Below are positions 50,299 to 59,375 of a DNA stretch of 64,000 bases, piece after piece. Both the position numbers and the translations under genes were made by a program. The stretch is from CAZKWG01 sp964615375 (GTDB lineage: Bacteria > Myxococcota_A > UBA796 > CAZKWG01). The notes beneath the pieces are model-generated. The model saw nothing but the letters and a program-made list of their open reading frames with translations, did no database searches and was not told the origin of the DNA. Each line of letters starts with the position of its first letter. The first letter of the stretch is position 1. The stretch covers positions 1-64,000 of the forward strand of contig CAZTOW010000040.1 of the NCBI GenBank assembly GCA_964615375.1, read 5' to 3'.

Positions 50299-51984
50299 AT
50301 GCCCTATCCGCGCGTCCATGGCCCCGGGACCGGCCCGGACGACTTCGCCTCGCTGCGAAGGCAGGGGCACTACTATGTAGACAAGTCCAGGTTCATCGCC
50401 GAGGTGTTGCGGCAGCCGGATCAGGTGCTGCTGATCCCCCGCCCCCGCCGCTTCGGCAAGAGCCTGAACCTGAGCATGCTCCGGGCCTGGCTGGAGAAGA
50501 CGGAGGAGGATCGCTCTCTGTTGTGGGACGACCTGGAGATCGCCCAGGCCCCCCCCGAGATTCAGCGGCACCACCAGCGTTATCCGGTGCTGTCGCTGAC
50601 GCTGAAGGAGGCGCGGCGCCTGAGCTGGGAGGAGACCCGAGGCGCGCTCTCCGGCGTCGTGCAGCGGCTCGCGCCTGAGTACCTGCTCACGAGCCCGCGG
50701 CTGAGCCCCTTCGAGCGGGAGGCCCTGCGGCGCCTCCTGGACGGGAGCGCGTCTCTGAGCGAGCTGGGCGACGCGCTCCAGAACCTCTCGCGCTGGCTCT
50801 ACGCCCACCACGGCGAGCAGGTCGTCATCCTCATCGACGAGTACGACGCGCCCCTGGAGAGCGGCTTCGAGCGAGGCTTCTACGAGGAGGTATTGGGCTT
50901 CCTCCGCACCTTCCTGGGCGGCGCGTTCAAGAGCAACGACGCCCTGTTCCGCGGGGTGCTGACCGGGGTGCGGCGGGTCAGCAAGGAGAGCCTGTTCAGC
51001 GGCCTCAACAACGTGCGCGTCTGCTCCATGCTGGAGGCGCCCTTCGGCGACGCCTTCGGCTTCACCGAGGCGGAGGTCCTGCGCGTGCTGACGGCCGTGG
51101 GCCGGGCTCATGACATGCCCGCGGTGCGGGACTGGTACAATGGATACCTGTTTGGCGGGGTGACCATCTACAACCCCTGGTCGTTGCTCTGTCACGCCAG
51201 CGCGGGGCTGTTCAAGCCCTACTGGGTGAACACGAGCTCGGACGAGCTGCTGCAGCGCCTCATCCCCGCCAACGCCGCGGGCCTGCGCGGGGGCTACGAG
51301 ACCCTCCTGGAGGGCGGGGAGCTGGAGGTGGAGGTGGACGAGCACGTCGTCCTCCGCGACCTGGAGCGCGACCCCTCCGCGCTCTGGAGCTTCCTGCTCA
51401 CGGCGGGCTACCTGAAGGCGGTGAGCGTCACCTGGACCGAGACCCTCCCCCGGGTCCGGGTGGCGCTGCCCAACCGCGAGGTGGCCGGAATCTGGCGCCG
51501 CTCCTTTCAAGTGTGGATGGATCTCGGCGCCGGCACCTCCGAGGACGCTCGCGCCCTGCTCCAGGCCCTGCTCCGGGGCGACGCGCTGACCGTACAGCGT
51601 CACCTCGGCGATCTGGTGCGCAACGTGCTCTCCTACCACGACACGGCCTACGCGCAGGGCTGGGTGCCCGAGCGTGTCTACCAGGCCTTCGTGCTCGGCC
51701 TGCTCGTCGCGCTGGAGCGCACCCACCGCGTGAGCTCCAACCGCGAGAGCGGCTATGGTCGCGCCGACGTCCTGGTCATCCCCCGCTCGCCCGGGCAGCC
51801 TGGCGTGGTCCTGGAGTTCAAGCGCCTGCTCTCCGACGAGGGGGAGCAGGTCGAGGACGCGCTCAGCAGCGCGCGCGAGCAGATCCGCGCTCGCGCCTAC
51901 CGGGCCGAGCTCGAGGCGGCGGGGGCCTCCCCTGTTCACGAGCTCGCGGTCGTCTTCGAGGGCAAGCGGGTGTGGGTGCGCTAG
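50299..51984 (+). CDS. AAA-ATPase-like protein with C-terminal PD-(D/E)XK nuclease domain
   Basis: 561 residues. F-A-S-L-R-R-Q-G-H-Y-Y-V-D-K-S-R-F-I-A and the P-R-P-R-R-F-G-K-S-L-N-L-S-M-L P-loop variant mark the AAA-ATPase-like family, with VVILIDEYDAPLE as Walker B. The C-terminus has G-Y-G-R-A-D-V-L-V-I-P and V-V-L-E-F-K-R-L, the D...E-x-K core of PD-(D/E)XK nucleases. The family is abundant in gut and other bacteria, often as isolated genes, with no proven role; defence or mobile-element related nuclease functions are suspected. The length is usual. It converges on the CBS gene with a shared CTAG. Confidence 0.9.
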   Translation: MPYPRVHGPGTGPDDFASLRRQGHYYVDKSRFIAEVLRQPDQVLLIPRPRRFGKSLNLSMLRAWLEKTEEDRSLLWDDLEIAQAPPEIQRHHQRYPVLSLTLKEARRLSWEETRGALSGVVQRLAPEYLLTSPRLSPFEREALRRLLDGSASLSELGDALQNLSRWLYAHHGEQVVILIDEYDAPLESGFERGFYEEVLGFLRTFLGGAFKSNDALFRGVLTGVRRVSKESLFSGLNNVRVCSMLEAPFGDAFGFTEAEVLRVLTAVGRAHDMPAVRDWYNGYLFGGVTIYNPWSLLCHASAGLFKPYWVNTSSDELLQRLIPANAAGLRGGYETLLEGGELEVEVDEHVVLRDLERDPSALWSFLLTAGYLKAVSVTWTETLPRVRVALPNREVAGIWRRSFQVWMDLGAGTSEDARALLQALLRGDALTVQRHLGDLVRNVLSYHDTAYAQGWVPERVYQAFVLGLLVALERTHRVSSNRESGYGRADVLVIPRSPGQPGVVLEFKRLLSDEGEQVEDALSSAREQIRARAYRAELEAAGASPVHELAVVFEGKRVWVR

Positions 51985-52409
51985 CCCACCTTCCCCGAGG
52001 GATCGAACACCAGCTTGTGGTTCGCGCTCACGGCCTTGAGGATGTCGAAGCGCGTGATCGCCCCTACCAGCTTCCCATCGTCCACCACGGGCAGCCGGCG
52101 GAAGCTGTGGTTCAGGAACAGGCCCGCCACGTAGTAGATGTTCATGCGGCTGGGGATGGAGATGACCTTCTTCGACATGTAGCTCTCGACCGTGCCGCTG
52201 GGGCGGTCGTTGTCGGAGCCCAGGGCCAGCACCATCAGGCAGTCCTTCTCCGTCAGCATGCCGACCAGGGCACCCTCGGCGTTGATCACGGGCGCGCCGG
52301 TGACGTGGTGCTCGACGATGAAGTCGATGGCCTCGAGGATGGGGGTGTCGGGGGAGAGCGTGGGGACGTTCGTGTCCATGTACTCGCGGACGCTCGGCAG
52401 GCGGCTCAT
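51981..52409 (-). CDS. Tandem CBS-domain protein
   Basis: 142 residues from the ATG at 52409. Two CBS domains (about 8-63 and 75-134): PSVREYMDTNVPTLSPDTPILEAIDFIVEHHVTGAPVIN.. and MSKKVISIPSRMNIYYVAGLFLNHSFRRLPVVDDGKLVGAITRFDI. CBS pairs bind adenosyl compounds and act as energy or redox sensors. It is divergent from the complex I operon. Confidence 0.92.
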   Translation of the reverse strand: MSRLPSVREYMDTNVPTLSPDTPILEAIDFIVEHHVTGAPVINAEGALVGMLTEKDCLMVLALGSDNDRPSGTVESYMSKKVISIPSRMNIYYVAGLFLNHSFRRLPVVDDGKLVGAITRFDILKAVSANHKLVFDPSGKVG

Positions 52410-52568
52410 GGAGATGCTCCTCACGGGAGCCATAGCCGAATTCTCCGCGGCGCGCTCGGAGCCCCGGGATGATCGCGGGCGAGGCGCTTTCCGCGGTATC
52501 CCCCTGGCGCGGGTATGACATTTCGAGATACTTGCCCCGTCCCTGTTCCCCCGGAGAAGGAAGACCTC

Positions 52569-52928
52569 ATGACCGCTGCCTGGTGGAGCGCGCTCGGCTT
52601 CCTGGTCGTCGCGGCGCTGGTCGTGGGCGGGATGCTGCTCGGGGCCGCGCTCCTGCGCGTGCGCGCGAAGCAGGTCCCGCCGACCCGGGCGCTCACCTAT
52701 GAGTGCGGGGAGGAGCCGGACGGGCTGGCCTGGGTGCGCTTCCACCCGCGCTACTACGTCGTCGCCCTGGTCTTCGTGGTCTTCGACGTGGAGACGGCCT
52801 TCCTCCTGCCCTGGGCGGTGAACGTCGGGCTCGGGTGGGCGGCCATCCTGAGCATGTTCGTCTTCCTCGGGATCCTCATGCTCGGCTGGCTCTACGCCGT
52901 CCGCAAGGGGGCGCTGCGATGGCAGTGA
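52569..52928 (+). CDS. nuoA: Complex I subunit A
   Basis: 119 residues, GGAGAAGGAAG before the ATG. Three membrane helices. Contains the family signature Y-E-C-G-E-E-P-D-G-L-A-W-V-R-F-x-P-R-Y-Y-V-V-A-L-V-F-V-V-F-D-V-E. Its stop overlaps nuoB by 10 bp. First gene of the complex I operon. Confidence 0.95.
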   Translation: MTAAWWSALGFLVVAALVVGGMLLGAALLRVRAKQVPPTRALTYECGEEPDGLAWVRFHPRYYVVALVFVVFDVETAFLLPWAVNVGLGWAAILSMFVFLGILMLGWLYAVRKGALRWQ

Positions 52929-53593
52929 ACGAGTCCAAGGAGAGCTTCAGCCACCCGCTCTACGAGCTGCTGGAGCGCATGCCGGGCGCCGACATCGGGC
53001 TGACCACGGCGGACAAGGTGCTGACCTGGGGCCTGTCGAACGCGCTCTGGGCCTTCCCGATGGCCACCTCCTGCTGCGGCATCGAGTTCATGGCCACGGC
53101 CTGCGGGCGCTTCGACACCGACCGCATCGGCACCATCGCCCGCGGATCGCCCCGGCACTCCGACGTGATGGTCATCGCCGGCACGATCACGGTGAAGATG
53201 GCGCCGCGCGTGAAAAAGCTCTGGGACCAGATGCCCGAGCCCAAGTGGGCCATCGCCATGGGATCCTGCGCGATCTCCGGCGACTTCTACCGGGACATCT
53301 ACAGCGTGGTGCCCGGCGTGGACACCTTCATGCCGGTGGACGTCTACGTGCCCGGCTGCCCGCCGAACCCGGACGCCCTGCTGATGGGCTTCCGGCGCCT
53401 GCAGGAGAAGATCCGCAAGAAGCGGGCGGGAGAGTTCGTGGAGCCGGAGCTGCGCCCGGACATGAACGGGCTGCGCGCGCCCTCGCTGGCCCGCGTGGGT
53501 GACCCCAATCGCGACCCGGCGCTGGATCAGGCGCAGATCGACAGCGTGCTCGGGCTGGATCCGGGCGGTGGCCTGCGGCGGGGTGCCCCATGA
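52919..53593 (+). CDS. nuoB: Complex I subunit B (N2 cluster)
   Basis: 224 residues. The four Cys of cluster N2 are present: S-C-C-G-I-E-F, M-G-S-C-A-I-S-G and V-P-G-C-P-P-N-P-D-A-L. It passes electrons to quinone. There is a longer than usual C-terminal tail after about residue 160 (EFVEPELRPDMNG..), charged and poorly conserved. Overlaps nuoC in ATGA. Confidence 0.97.
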   Translation: MAVNESKESFSHPLYELLERMPGADIGLTTADKVLTWGLSNALWAFPMATSCCGIEFMATACGRFDTDRIGTIARGSPRHSDVMVIAGTITVKMAPRVKKLWDQMPEPKWAIAMGSCAISGDFYRDIYSVVPGVDTFMPVDVYVPGCPPNPDALLMGFRRLQEKIRKKRAGEFVEPELRPDMNGLRAPSLARVGDPNRDPALDQAQIDSVLGLDPGGGLRRGAP

Positions 53594-54039
53594 GCTGGCC
53601 AGACGACGTCGTCGCGCTCTGCGCGCGGCACGGGATCACCGATCTCCCCCCCGAAGGCCCGGAGATCCCCCGGGAGAGCCTGCTCGCCCTGGCGCGCGAG
53701 CTCAAGGGGCTGGGCTTCGGCTACTTCACGGGCTGCACGGCGATCCACTACCCGGCGAAGGACGAGGCGCCCGACCGCACGATGGTCTGGTATCGGGTCC
53801 GCCGCGTCCCGGGCGCGGAATTCGCGTTCCGGGTCTGGTGTCCCACCGGCGAGTCGGTGCCCAGCCTGGCCTCCATCTGGGTCGGAGCCGACTGGCAGGA
53901 GCGCGAGCAGCTCGACCTGGTGGGCACGGTCTTCGCCGATCACCCCGATCCGCGCCGGCTGATGATGCCCGAGGACTGGGAGGGTCACCCCCTGCGCCGC
54001 GACTACGCCATCGAGACGAGGCACGCGCCATGGCGATGA
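53590..54039 (+). CDS. nuoC: Complex I subunit C
   Basis: 149 residues. The 30-kDa subunit is recognised from F-G-Y-F-T-G-C-T-A-I-H-Y-P, V-P-S-L-A-S-I-W-x-x-A-D-W-x-E-R-E and M-P-E-D-W-E-G-H-P-L-R-R-D-Y, the 3' end of the usual domain. It is separate from nuoD, not fused, and overlaps it by 10 bp. Rather short N-terminus. Confidence 0.93.
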   Translation: MSWPDDVVALCARHGITDLPPEGPEIPRESLLALARELKGLGFGYFTGCTAIHYPAKDEAPDRTMVWYRVRRVPGAEFAFRVWCPTGESVPSLASIWVGADWQEREQLDLVGTVFADHPDPRRLMMPEDWEGHPLRRDYAIETRHAPWR

Positions 54040-55256
54040 GCGCTCACGAGGGTCACGGGACCGCGCCGGTGGCGTTGCGCCCCACGGTCGGGCCGCCGCG
54101 CCCGGACCCCTACCTGGACATCGAGCAGTACGACCCCGAGGGCGACCTGCTGGTGCTCAACCTGGGGCCCCAGCACCCGTCCACCCACGGCGTGCTGCGC
54201 GTGAAGCTCTACCTGGACGGCGAGGTCTGCATCAAGGCGGTGCCCTACCTGGGCTACCTGCACCGCGGCGTGGAGAAGCTCTGTGAGAAGCTGACCTACG
54301 TGCAGATCACGCCCGTGGTCGACAAGAACGACTACGTGAGCCCCTTCACGAATGAGTGGGCGATCAACCACACCTTCGAGAAGCTGATGGGGGTGGATCC
54401 CCCGCCGCGGGCCCAGCACCTGCGCACGCTGGGCGCGGAGATGCAGCGCGTGGCCAGCCACCTGCTCTTCCTGGGCACCTGGAGCCTGGACATGGGCGGC
54501 GCCATCGGCGGCGGCGCGACCATCTTCATGCACACCTTCCGGGAGCGCGAGACGATCCTGGACTGCTACGAGATGTGGACGGGCGGGCGCTTCCACTACA
54601 ACACGCTCACCGTGGGCGGCTGCCGCCACGACCTCCCGGCGGGCTTCGCCGAGCAGACCCGTCAGGTTTTCCTGACCATTCAGGAGCGCATCCAGGAGTA
54701 CGAGGACTTCATCCGGGAGAACAAGATCTTCCTCGCGCGCACCCGCGGCGTGGGCGTGCTGGACGCGGGCCTGGCGATGGAGCTGGGGATCAGCGGGCCG
54801 AACCTGCGGGCCAGCGGGGTGGACTGGGATCTCCGCCGGGATCAGCCCTACGGGATCTACGACAAGCTGGATCTGAAGGTGGCGACGGCGAGCGCGGGCG
54901 ACTGCCTGGCCCGCTACGAGGTGCGGCTGGCGGAGCTGCGCGAGAGCGTGCGGCTGGTGCTGCTGCTCCTGGACGGGGTGCCCGAGGGCCCGATCTGCGC
55001 GTTGAAGCCGGTGAAGCTGCCGGGCGCGGTCAAGCCCAAGGCGGGGATGGCGTACTCCGCCATCGAGAGCGCGCGCGGCGAGATCGGGACCTGGGTGGTC
55101 TCCGACGGGACCGACAAGCCCTACCGCTGCAAGATCCGGCCGCCCTCCCTGCACGCGGTGGCGGCGCTGCCCTACCTCGCGCCCGGGAACAACGTCTCGG
55201 ACATCATCGTCACCCTCGGGAGCCTGGACCCCATCCTGGGAGAGGTGGACCGATGA
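54030..55256 (+). CDS. nuoD: Complex I subunit D
   Basis: 408 residues; a second ATG at 54036 could be the start. The 49-kDa quinone-site subunit: L-N-L-G-P-Q-H-P-S-T-H-G-V-L, Y-L-G-Y-L-H-R-G-V-E-K, R-A-Q-H-L-R and G-D-C-L-A-R-Y are in place. The C-terminus ends in the usual I-V-T-L-G-S-L-D-P-I-L-G-E-V-D-R. The ATG of nuoH lies in its last codons (ATGA). Confidence 0.97.
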   Translation: MAMSAHEGHGTAPVALRPTVGPPRPDPYLDIEQYDPEGDLLVLNLGPQHPSTHGVLRVKLYLDGEVCIKAVPYLGYLHRGVEKLCEKLTYVQITPVVDKNDYVSPFTNEWAINHTFEKLMGVDPPPRAQHLRTLGAEMQRVASHLLFLGTWSLDMGGAIGGGATIFMHTFRERETILDCYEMWTGGRFHYNTLTVGGCRHDLPAGFAEQTRQVFLTIQERIQEYEDFIRENKIFLARTRGVGVLDAGLAMELGISGPNLRASGVDWDLRRDQPYGIYDKLDLKVATASAGDCLARYEVRLAELRESVRLVLLLLDGVPEGPICALKPVKLPGAVKPKAGMAYSAIESARGEIGTWVVSDGTDKPYRCKIRPPSLHAVAALPYLAPGNNVSDIIVTLGSLDPILGEVDR

Positions 55257-56230
55257 GCCCGGAGTCAACGCCGTTCCTCTGGGGGATGCTGGTCGCCTTC
55301 GTCATGCTGAGCGTGCTGATGGGCATCGCGGCGTACTCGATCTGGTTCGAGCGCAAGTTCGCCGCCCGCATGCAGACGCGCCCGGGGCCGACGGAGGTGG
55401 GCTGGGCCGGCTTGCTGCAGCCCATCGCCGACGTGCTCAAGCTGATGCAGAAGGAGGACATCGTCCCGGCGAACGCCGATCGCGCGCTGTTCAACCTGGC
55501 GCCGCCGCTGGGCGTGACGGTGATCCTCGGCTCGCTGGCGGTCTTCCCCTTCTGGCCGGGGATGGTGCCGGCGAACCTGGACATCGGGCTCCTGTTCGCG
55601 CTCTCGCTCACCAGCCTGGGCGTGATCCCGGTGTGGATGGCGGGCTGGGCGAGCAACAACAAGTACGCCTTGCTGGGCGGGATGCGCGCGGCGGCCCAGG
55701 CGATCTCGTTCGAGGTCCCGCTGCTGCTCACCGCGCTGGTGCCCATCGTGCTGGCCCAGAGCTTCAGCATGGACGACATCATCCGGGCGCAGCAGGGCGG
55801 GCGCTGGTTCCTGTTCTGGCCGCCGGGCATCGGCATCGTCTCCGCGGCCATCTTCTTCCTGACCTCGCTGGCGGAGGCGAACCGCATCCCCTTCGACATC
55901 CCCGAGGCGGAGAGCGAGCTGGTGGCGGGCGTGACGGTGGAGTACACCGGCATGAAATTCGGCCTGTTCTATCTGGCCGAGTACGTTCACACGCTGATCA
56001 GCAGCCTGCTGCTGTCGGGCCTCTTCCTGGGCGGCTTTGACGGGCCCGGCCCGGACGGGATGCACTGGCTCCTGCTCAAGGCGCTCATCGTGTTCGCTGG
56101 GATCTTCTGGATCCGCTGGACCCTGCTCCGTTACCGCGCCGATCAGTTCATGGCGCTCTGCTGGCGCGTGCTCGTCCCCCTCTCTCTGGGGCTCGTCGTG
56201 CTGAGCGCCCTGTGGGTGCACCTGTCATGA
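55253..56230 (+). CDS. nuoH: Complex I subunit H
   Basis: 325 residues, eight or so membrane helices. E-R-K-F-A-A-R-M-Q-T-R-P-G-P in the first loop, A-E-A-N-R-I-P-F-D-I-P-E-A-E-S-E-L-V-A-G and Y-A-E-Y-like motifs (LAEYVHTL) place it as the quinone-channel subunit. ATGA overlaps on both sides. Confidence 0.97.
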   Translation: MSPESTPFLWGMLVAFVMLSVLMGIAAYSIWFERKFAARMQTRPGPTEVGWAGLLQPIADVLKLMQKEDIVPANADRALFNLAPPLGVTVILGSLAVFPFWPGMVPANLDIGLLFALSLTSLGVIPVWMAGWASNNKYALLGGMRAAAQAISFEVPLLLTALVPIVLAQSFSMDDIIRAQQGGRWFLFWPPGIGIVSAAIFFLTSLAEANRIPFDIPEAESELVAGVTVEYTGMKFGLFYLAEYVHTLISSLLLSGLFLGGFDGPGPDGMHWLLLKALIVFAGIFWIRWTLLRYRADQFMALCWRVLVPLSLGLVVLSALWVHLS

Positions 56231-56787
56231 ACTGGCTCTCCGCCAACCTCCAGAGCATGGTCGTCGCGTTCCGCAACGTGTTCCGGCCGATGAACACGGA
56301 GCCGCTGCCGTGGAAGGCGGAGCGCCCGCGGGCCGAGCGCTACCGGACCAGCTTCGCCCTCGTGCACGACGAGCACGGGGACGAGGCCTGCATCGGCTGC
56401 AAGATGTGCGAGAAGATCTGCCCCAGCTTCATCATCACGGTGGTGGCGGGCGGGCGCGCGGCCTCGGAGAAGACGGGCAAGCAGCGCGGCTGGTGCAAGG
56501 ACTTCACGCTGGACCTGAACGCCTGCATCCACTGTGAGCTTTGCGTGCAGGTCTGCCCAACGGACGCCATCGTGATGCTGCGCGAGCAGGCCCCGCCGAC
56601 GTATTCGCGCGAGGACATGGTGCTCACGATGGAGCGCCTCTACCAGAACGAGTCCAAGGTCAAGAGCTGGGGCACGGGGGCGCGGCTGATCGGGATGCAG
56701 GAGCAGCCCAAGGCGGAGAAGCCGAAGCCCGCCGAGAAAGCCGCCGAGAAGGCTGCCGAGAAGCCGGCTGGGGAGGCCTCGTCATGA
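56227..56787 (+). CDS. nuoI: Complex I subunit I (two 4Fe-4S clusters)
   Basis: 186 residues. Two ferredoxin-type motifs, C-I-G-C-K-M-C-E-K-I-C-P and C-I-H-C-E-L-C-V-Q-V-C-P, provide ligands for N6a and N6b. A Lys/Glu/Ala/Pro-rich tail (about 155-186) is unusual, made of repeated A-E-K-x-A-E-K units. Overlaps nuoJ. Confidence 0.96.
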   Translation: MNWLSANLQSMVVAFRNVFRPMNTEPLPWKAERPRAERYRTSFALVHDEHGDEACIGCKMCEKICPSFIITVVAGGRAASEKTGKQRGWCKDFTLDLNACIHCELCVQVCPTDAIVMLREQAPPTYSREDMVLTMERLYQNESKVKSWGTGARLIGMQEQPKAEKPKPAEKAAEKAAEKPAGEASS

Positions 56788-57278
56788 CCGGGACCTGGAT
56801 CGTCACGGGGCTGGCCAGCGCGGTCTCGCTGCTGGGCGCGGCGATGGTCGTGCGCACGAAGGACCTGGTCCACGCGGTGCTGTGGCTGGCGCTGACCCTG
56901 CTGGGGACGGCGGCGGCATACGCGGTGTTGGACGCAGGATTCCTGGCCGCTATTCAGGTGCTGCTGTACACGGGCGGCGTGATCACGCTGATGCTCTTCG
57001 CCGTGCTGCTGGCGCGGCGGTCGTCGGGCGCGATCCCGGCCGGGGAGTCGGTGGGCAAGGGGGCGGGGGCGGTCTTCGCGCTCCTGGTCTTCGGGCTGGT
57101 GGCGAGCGGCGTGCTGCGGTCGGAGCTCCCCACGGAGACGGCGCAGGGGCCGGACGCGAAGGCGCTGGGCGCGCTCTTCCTGGGCGAGCTGATGCTGCCC
57201 TTCGAGACGCTCTCGGTGCTGCTGCTGGGCGCGATGGTCGGCGCGATCGTGCTCGCGCGAAAGAAGGATGAAGCATGA
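56784..57278 (+). CDS. nuoJ: Complex I subunit J
   Basis: 164 residues, five membrane helices. Contains F-L-A-A-I-Q-V-L-L-Y-T-G-G-V-I-T-L-M-L-F, the family's pi-bulge region. ATGA overlap with nuoI and nuoK. Confidence 0.94.
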   Translation: MTGTWIVTGLASAVSLLGAAMVVRTKDLVHAVLWLALTLLGTAAAYAVLDAGFLAAIQVLLYTGGVITLMLFAVLLARRSSGAIPAGESVGKGAGAVFALLVFGLVASGVLRSELPTETAQGPDAKALGALFLGELMLPFETLSVLLLGAMVGAIVLARKKDEA

Positions 57279-57583
57279 TGGGCCCTGGTCTGGCGCTCTG
57301 GCTGCTGGTGGCCGGGGCCATGTTCTCGATCGGGCTCTACGGCGTGCTGACGCGCCGGAACCTGATCGCCGTCATCCTGGGCGTGGAGCTGATGGCGAAC
57401 GCCGCGAACCTGAACCTGGTGGCGTTCTCGCGCTACGGCGGGCACCCCTGGGGGCAGGCGCTGGCGCTCTTCGCCATCGCGCTGACGGTGGCGGAGGTGG
57501 TCGTGGGGCTGGCGCTGATCATCCTGGCGGCGCGCACCCACAAGGACATCGACACGAGCACGCTCGGCGAGCTTCGGGGGTAG
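57275..57583 (+). CDS. nuoK: Complex I subunit K
   Basis: 102 residues, three helices. Carries V-L-T-R-R-N-L-I-A-V-I-L-G-V-E-L-M-A-N-A-A-N-L-N-L-V and the second buried Glu in T-V-A-E-V-V-V-G-L-A. Full length. Confidence 0.96.
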   Translation: MMGPGLALWLLVAGAMFSIGLYGVLTRRNLIAVILGVELMANAANLNLVAFSRYGGHPWGQALALFAIALTVAEVVVGLALIILAARTHKDIDTSTLGELRG

Positions 57584-57586
57584 ACG

Positions 57587-59374
57587 ATGATCTTCTACGC
57601 CGCCGCCGCGATCCTCGTCCCGCTCGCCTCGTTTGCGCTCATCGCGCTGGTCTGGCCGCTGCGCCACGCTGGAAGGCTGGCGGGCGCGCTGTCCACGCTC
57701 GCGGCCGTGACCTCGTTTGCCTGCGCGGTGGGCGCCTACGCGACGCTCGACCCGGCGGAGCCCTCCGTGTGGGCGGTGCGCTGGCTCACGCTGGGCGGCG
57801 CGCCGCTGGCGGAGATCGGGTTCAGGGTGGACGCGATCTCCAGCGGGATGCTGGTCGTCGTCACGCTGGTCGCGGCCTGCGTGCAGCTCTATTCGATGGC
57901 CTACATGGCCGACGAGCCGAAGCCGGACATCGGGCGCTACTACGGGTGGCACTCGCTGTTCATCGTGGCGATGGGCGGCCTCGTGCTGGCCCCGAACCTG
58001 CTTCAGCTCCTGCTGTCCTGGGAGCTGGTGGGGCTCTGCTCCTACCTGCTCATCGGGCACTACTGGCGGAAGCCGTCGGCGGGCAAGGCGGCGGTCAAGG
58101 CGGTTTGGGTCACGCGCTTCGCCGACATCGGGCTGATGAGCGGCATCGTGCTGCTGTACGCGAGCACGGGCGGCTTCTCCTGGGAGGCGGCGGAGGTGCC
58201 GACGGCGGTGGCGGCGCTCCTGTTCATCGGCGTGATGGGCAAGAGCGCGCAGGTGCCCCTGCACGTCTGGCTGCCGGACGCGATGGAGGGCCCCACGCCG
58301 GTCAGCGCGCTGCTGCACGCGGCGACGATGGTGGCGGCGGGCGTGTACCTGATCGTGCGGGCCTGGCCCATCTTCGAGGCGGCGCCCGAGGTGCTGAGCG
58401 TGATGGTGTGGGTGGGCGCGATCACGGCGCTGGTCGCGGCCTGCGTGGCGACGGTGCAGACGGACATCAAGAAGGTGCTGGCGTACTCGACCTGCAGCCA
58501 GCTCGGCTACATGGTGGCGGCGCTGGGCGGCGGCGCGATGCTGGGGGGATACTTCCACCTCACCACCCACGCCTTCTTCAAGGCCCTGCTCTTCCTGGGC
58601 GCCGGCTCGGTCATCCACGCGGTCCACTCCAACGAGATGACGGAGATGGGCGGGCTGGCGAAGAAGATGAAGCCGACGGCGCTGCTCTTCGTGGTGGGCT
58701 CGCTCGCCCTGGCGGGCTTCCCGGGGCTCGCGGGCTTCTTCTCCAAGGACCTCATCCTGGAGGAGCTGGTGGCCGCCGGTCAGTGGGGGCCGCTGGCGCT
58801 GCTGCTGGTGGGCGCGGCGCTGACCCCCTTCTACATGACGCGGGTGGTGTGCCTGACCTTCCTGGGGCAGCCGTCCGAGAAGGCGGAGCACGCCCACGAG
58901 AGCCCGGCCGCCATGGTGGCGCCGATGGCGATGCTGGGGATCCTGGCGGTGCTGGCGGGCTGGGGCGGGGAGAGCTTCGCCAAACGCCTGGGCCTGGAGT
59001 ACGCCTTCCACTGGACGCCGGTGGGCGGGGTGGCGACCTTGCTGGCGCTGGGCGGCATCGGGGTCGGCTATCTGAAGTACGGGCGCGGTCAGCTGGACGG
59101 GCTCGCGCTCCCGGGGCTGGCGAGCTTCATCCGCAGCGGCCCCATCGACAACCTGTTCACGCAGGGCTGGCGGAGGGCGCTGCTGCCCTTCGCGGGCGCG
59201 ATGGGCTGGTTCGACCGCTACGTGGTGGACGGCCTGATGAACCTGATCGGCGTGGCCACGCTCCAGGGCGGGGCGAGCCTGCGGCGCATCCAGACAGGGC
59301 AGGTTCAGCACGTGCTGATGGGCGTCGCGCTGGGGCTGGTGGTCTTCGCCCTCTGGGGCGTGGTGGGAGCGTAG
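57587..59374 (+). CDS. nuoL: Complex I subunit L (antiporter-like)
   Basis: 595 residues. S-W-E-L-V-G-L-C-S-Y-L-L-I-G, G-K-S-A-Q-V-P-L-H-V-W-L-P-D-A-M-E-G-P-T-P-V-S-A-L-L-H-A-A-T-M-V and H-A-F-F-K-A-L-L-F-L are the conserved proton-channel motifs. A lateral helix follows at the C-terminus. Three bases separate it from nuoK and one from nuoM. Confidence 0.97.
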   Translation: MIFYAAAAILVPLASFALIALVWPLRHAGRLAGALSTLAAVTSFACAVGAYATLDPAEPSVWAVRWLTLGGAPLAEIGFRVDAISSGMLVVVTLVAACVQLYSMAYMADEPKPDIGRYYGWHSLFIVAMGGLVLAPNLLQLLLSWELVGLCSYLLIGHYWRKPSAGKAAVKAVWVTRFADIGLMSGIVLLYASTGGFSWEAAEVPTAVAALLFIGVMGKSAQVPLHVWLPDAMEGPTPVSALLHAATMVAAGVYLIVRAWPIFEAAPEVLSVMVWVGAITALVAACVATVQTDIKKVLAYSTCSQLGYMVAALGGGAMLGGYFHLTTHAFFKALLFLGAGSVIHAVHSNEMTEMGGLAKKMKPTALLFVVGSLALAGFPGLAGFFSKDLILEELVAAGQWGPLALLLVGAALTPFYMTRVVCLTFLGQPSEKAEHAHESPAAMVAPMAMLGILAVLAGWGGESFAKRLGLEYAFHWTPVGGVATLLALGGIGVGYLKYGRGQLDGLALPGLASFIRSGPIDNLFTQGWRRALLPFAGAMGWFDRYVVDGLMNLIGVATLQGGASLRRIQTGQVQHVLMGVALGLVVFALWGVVGA

Positions 59375-59375
59375 G

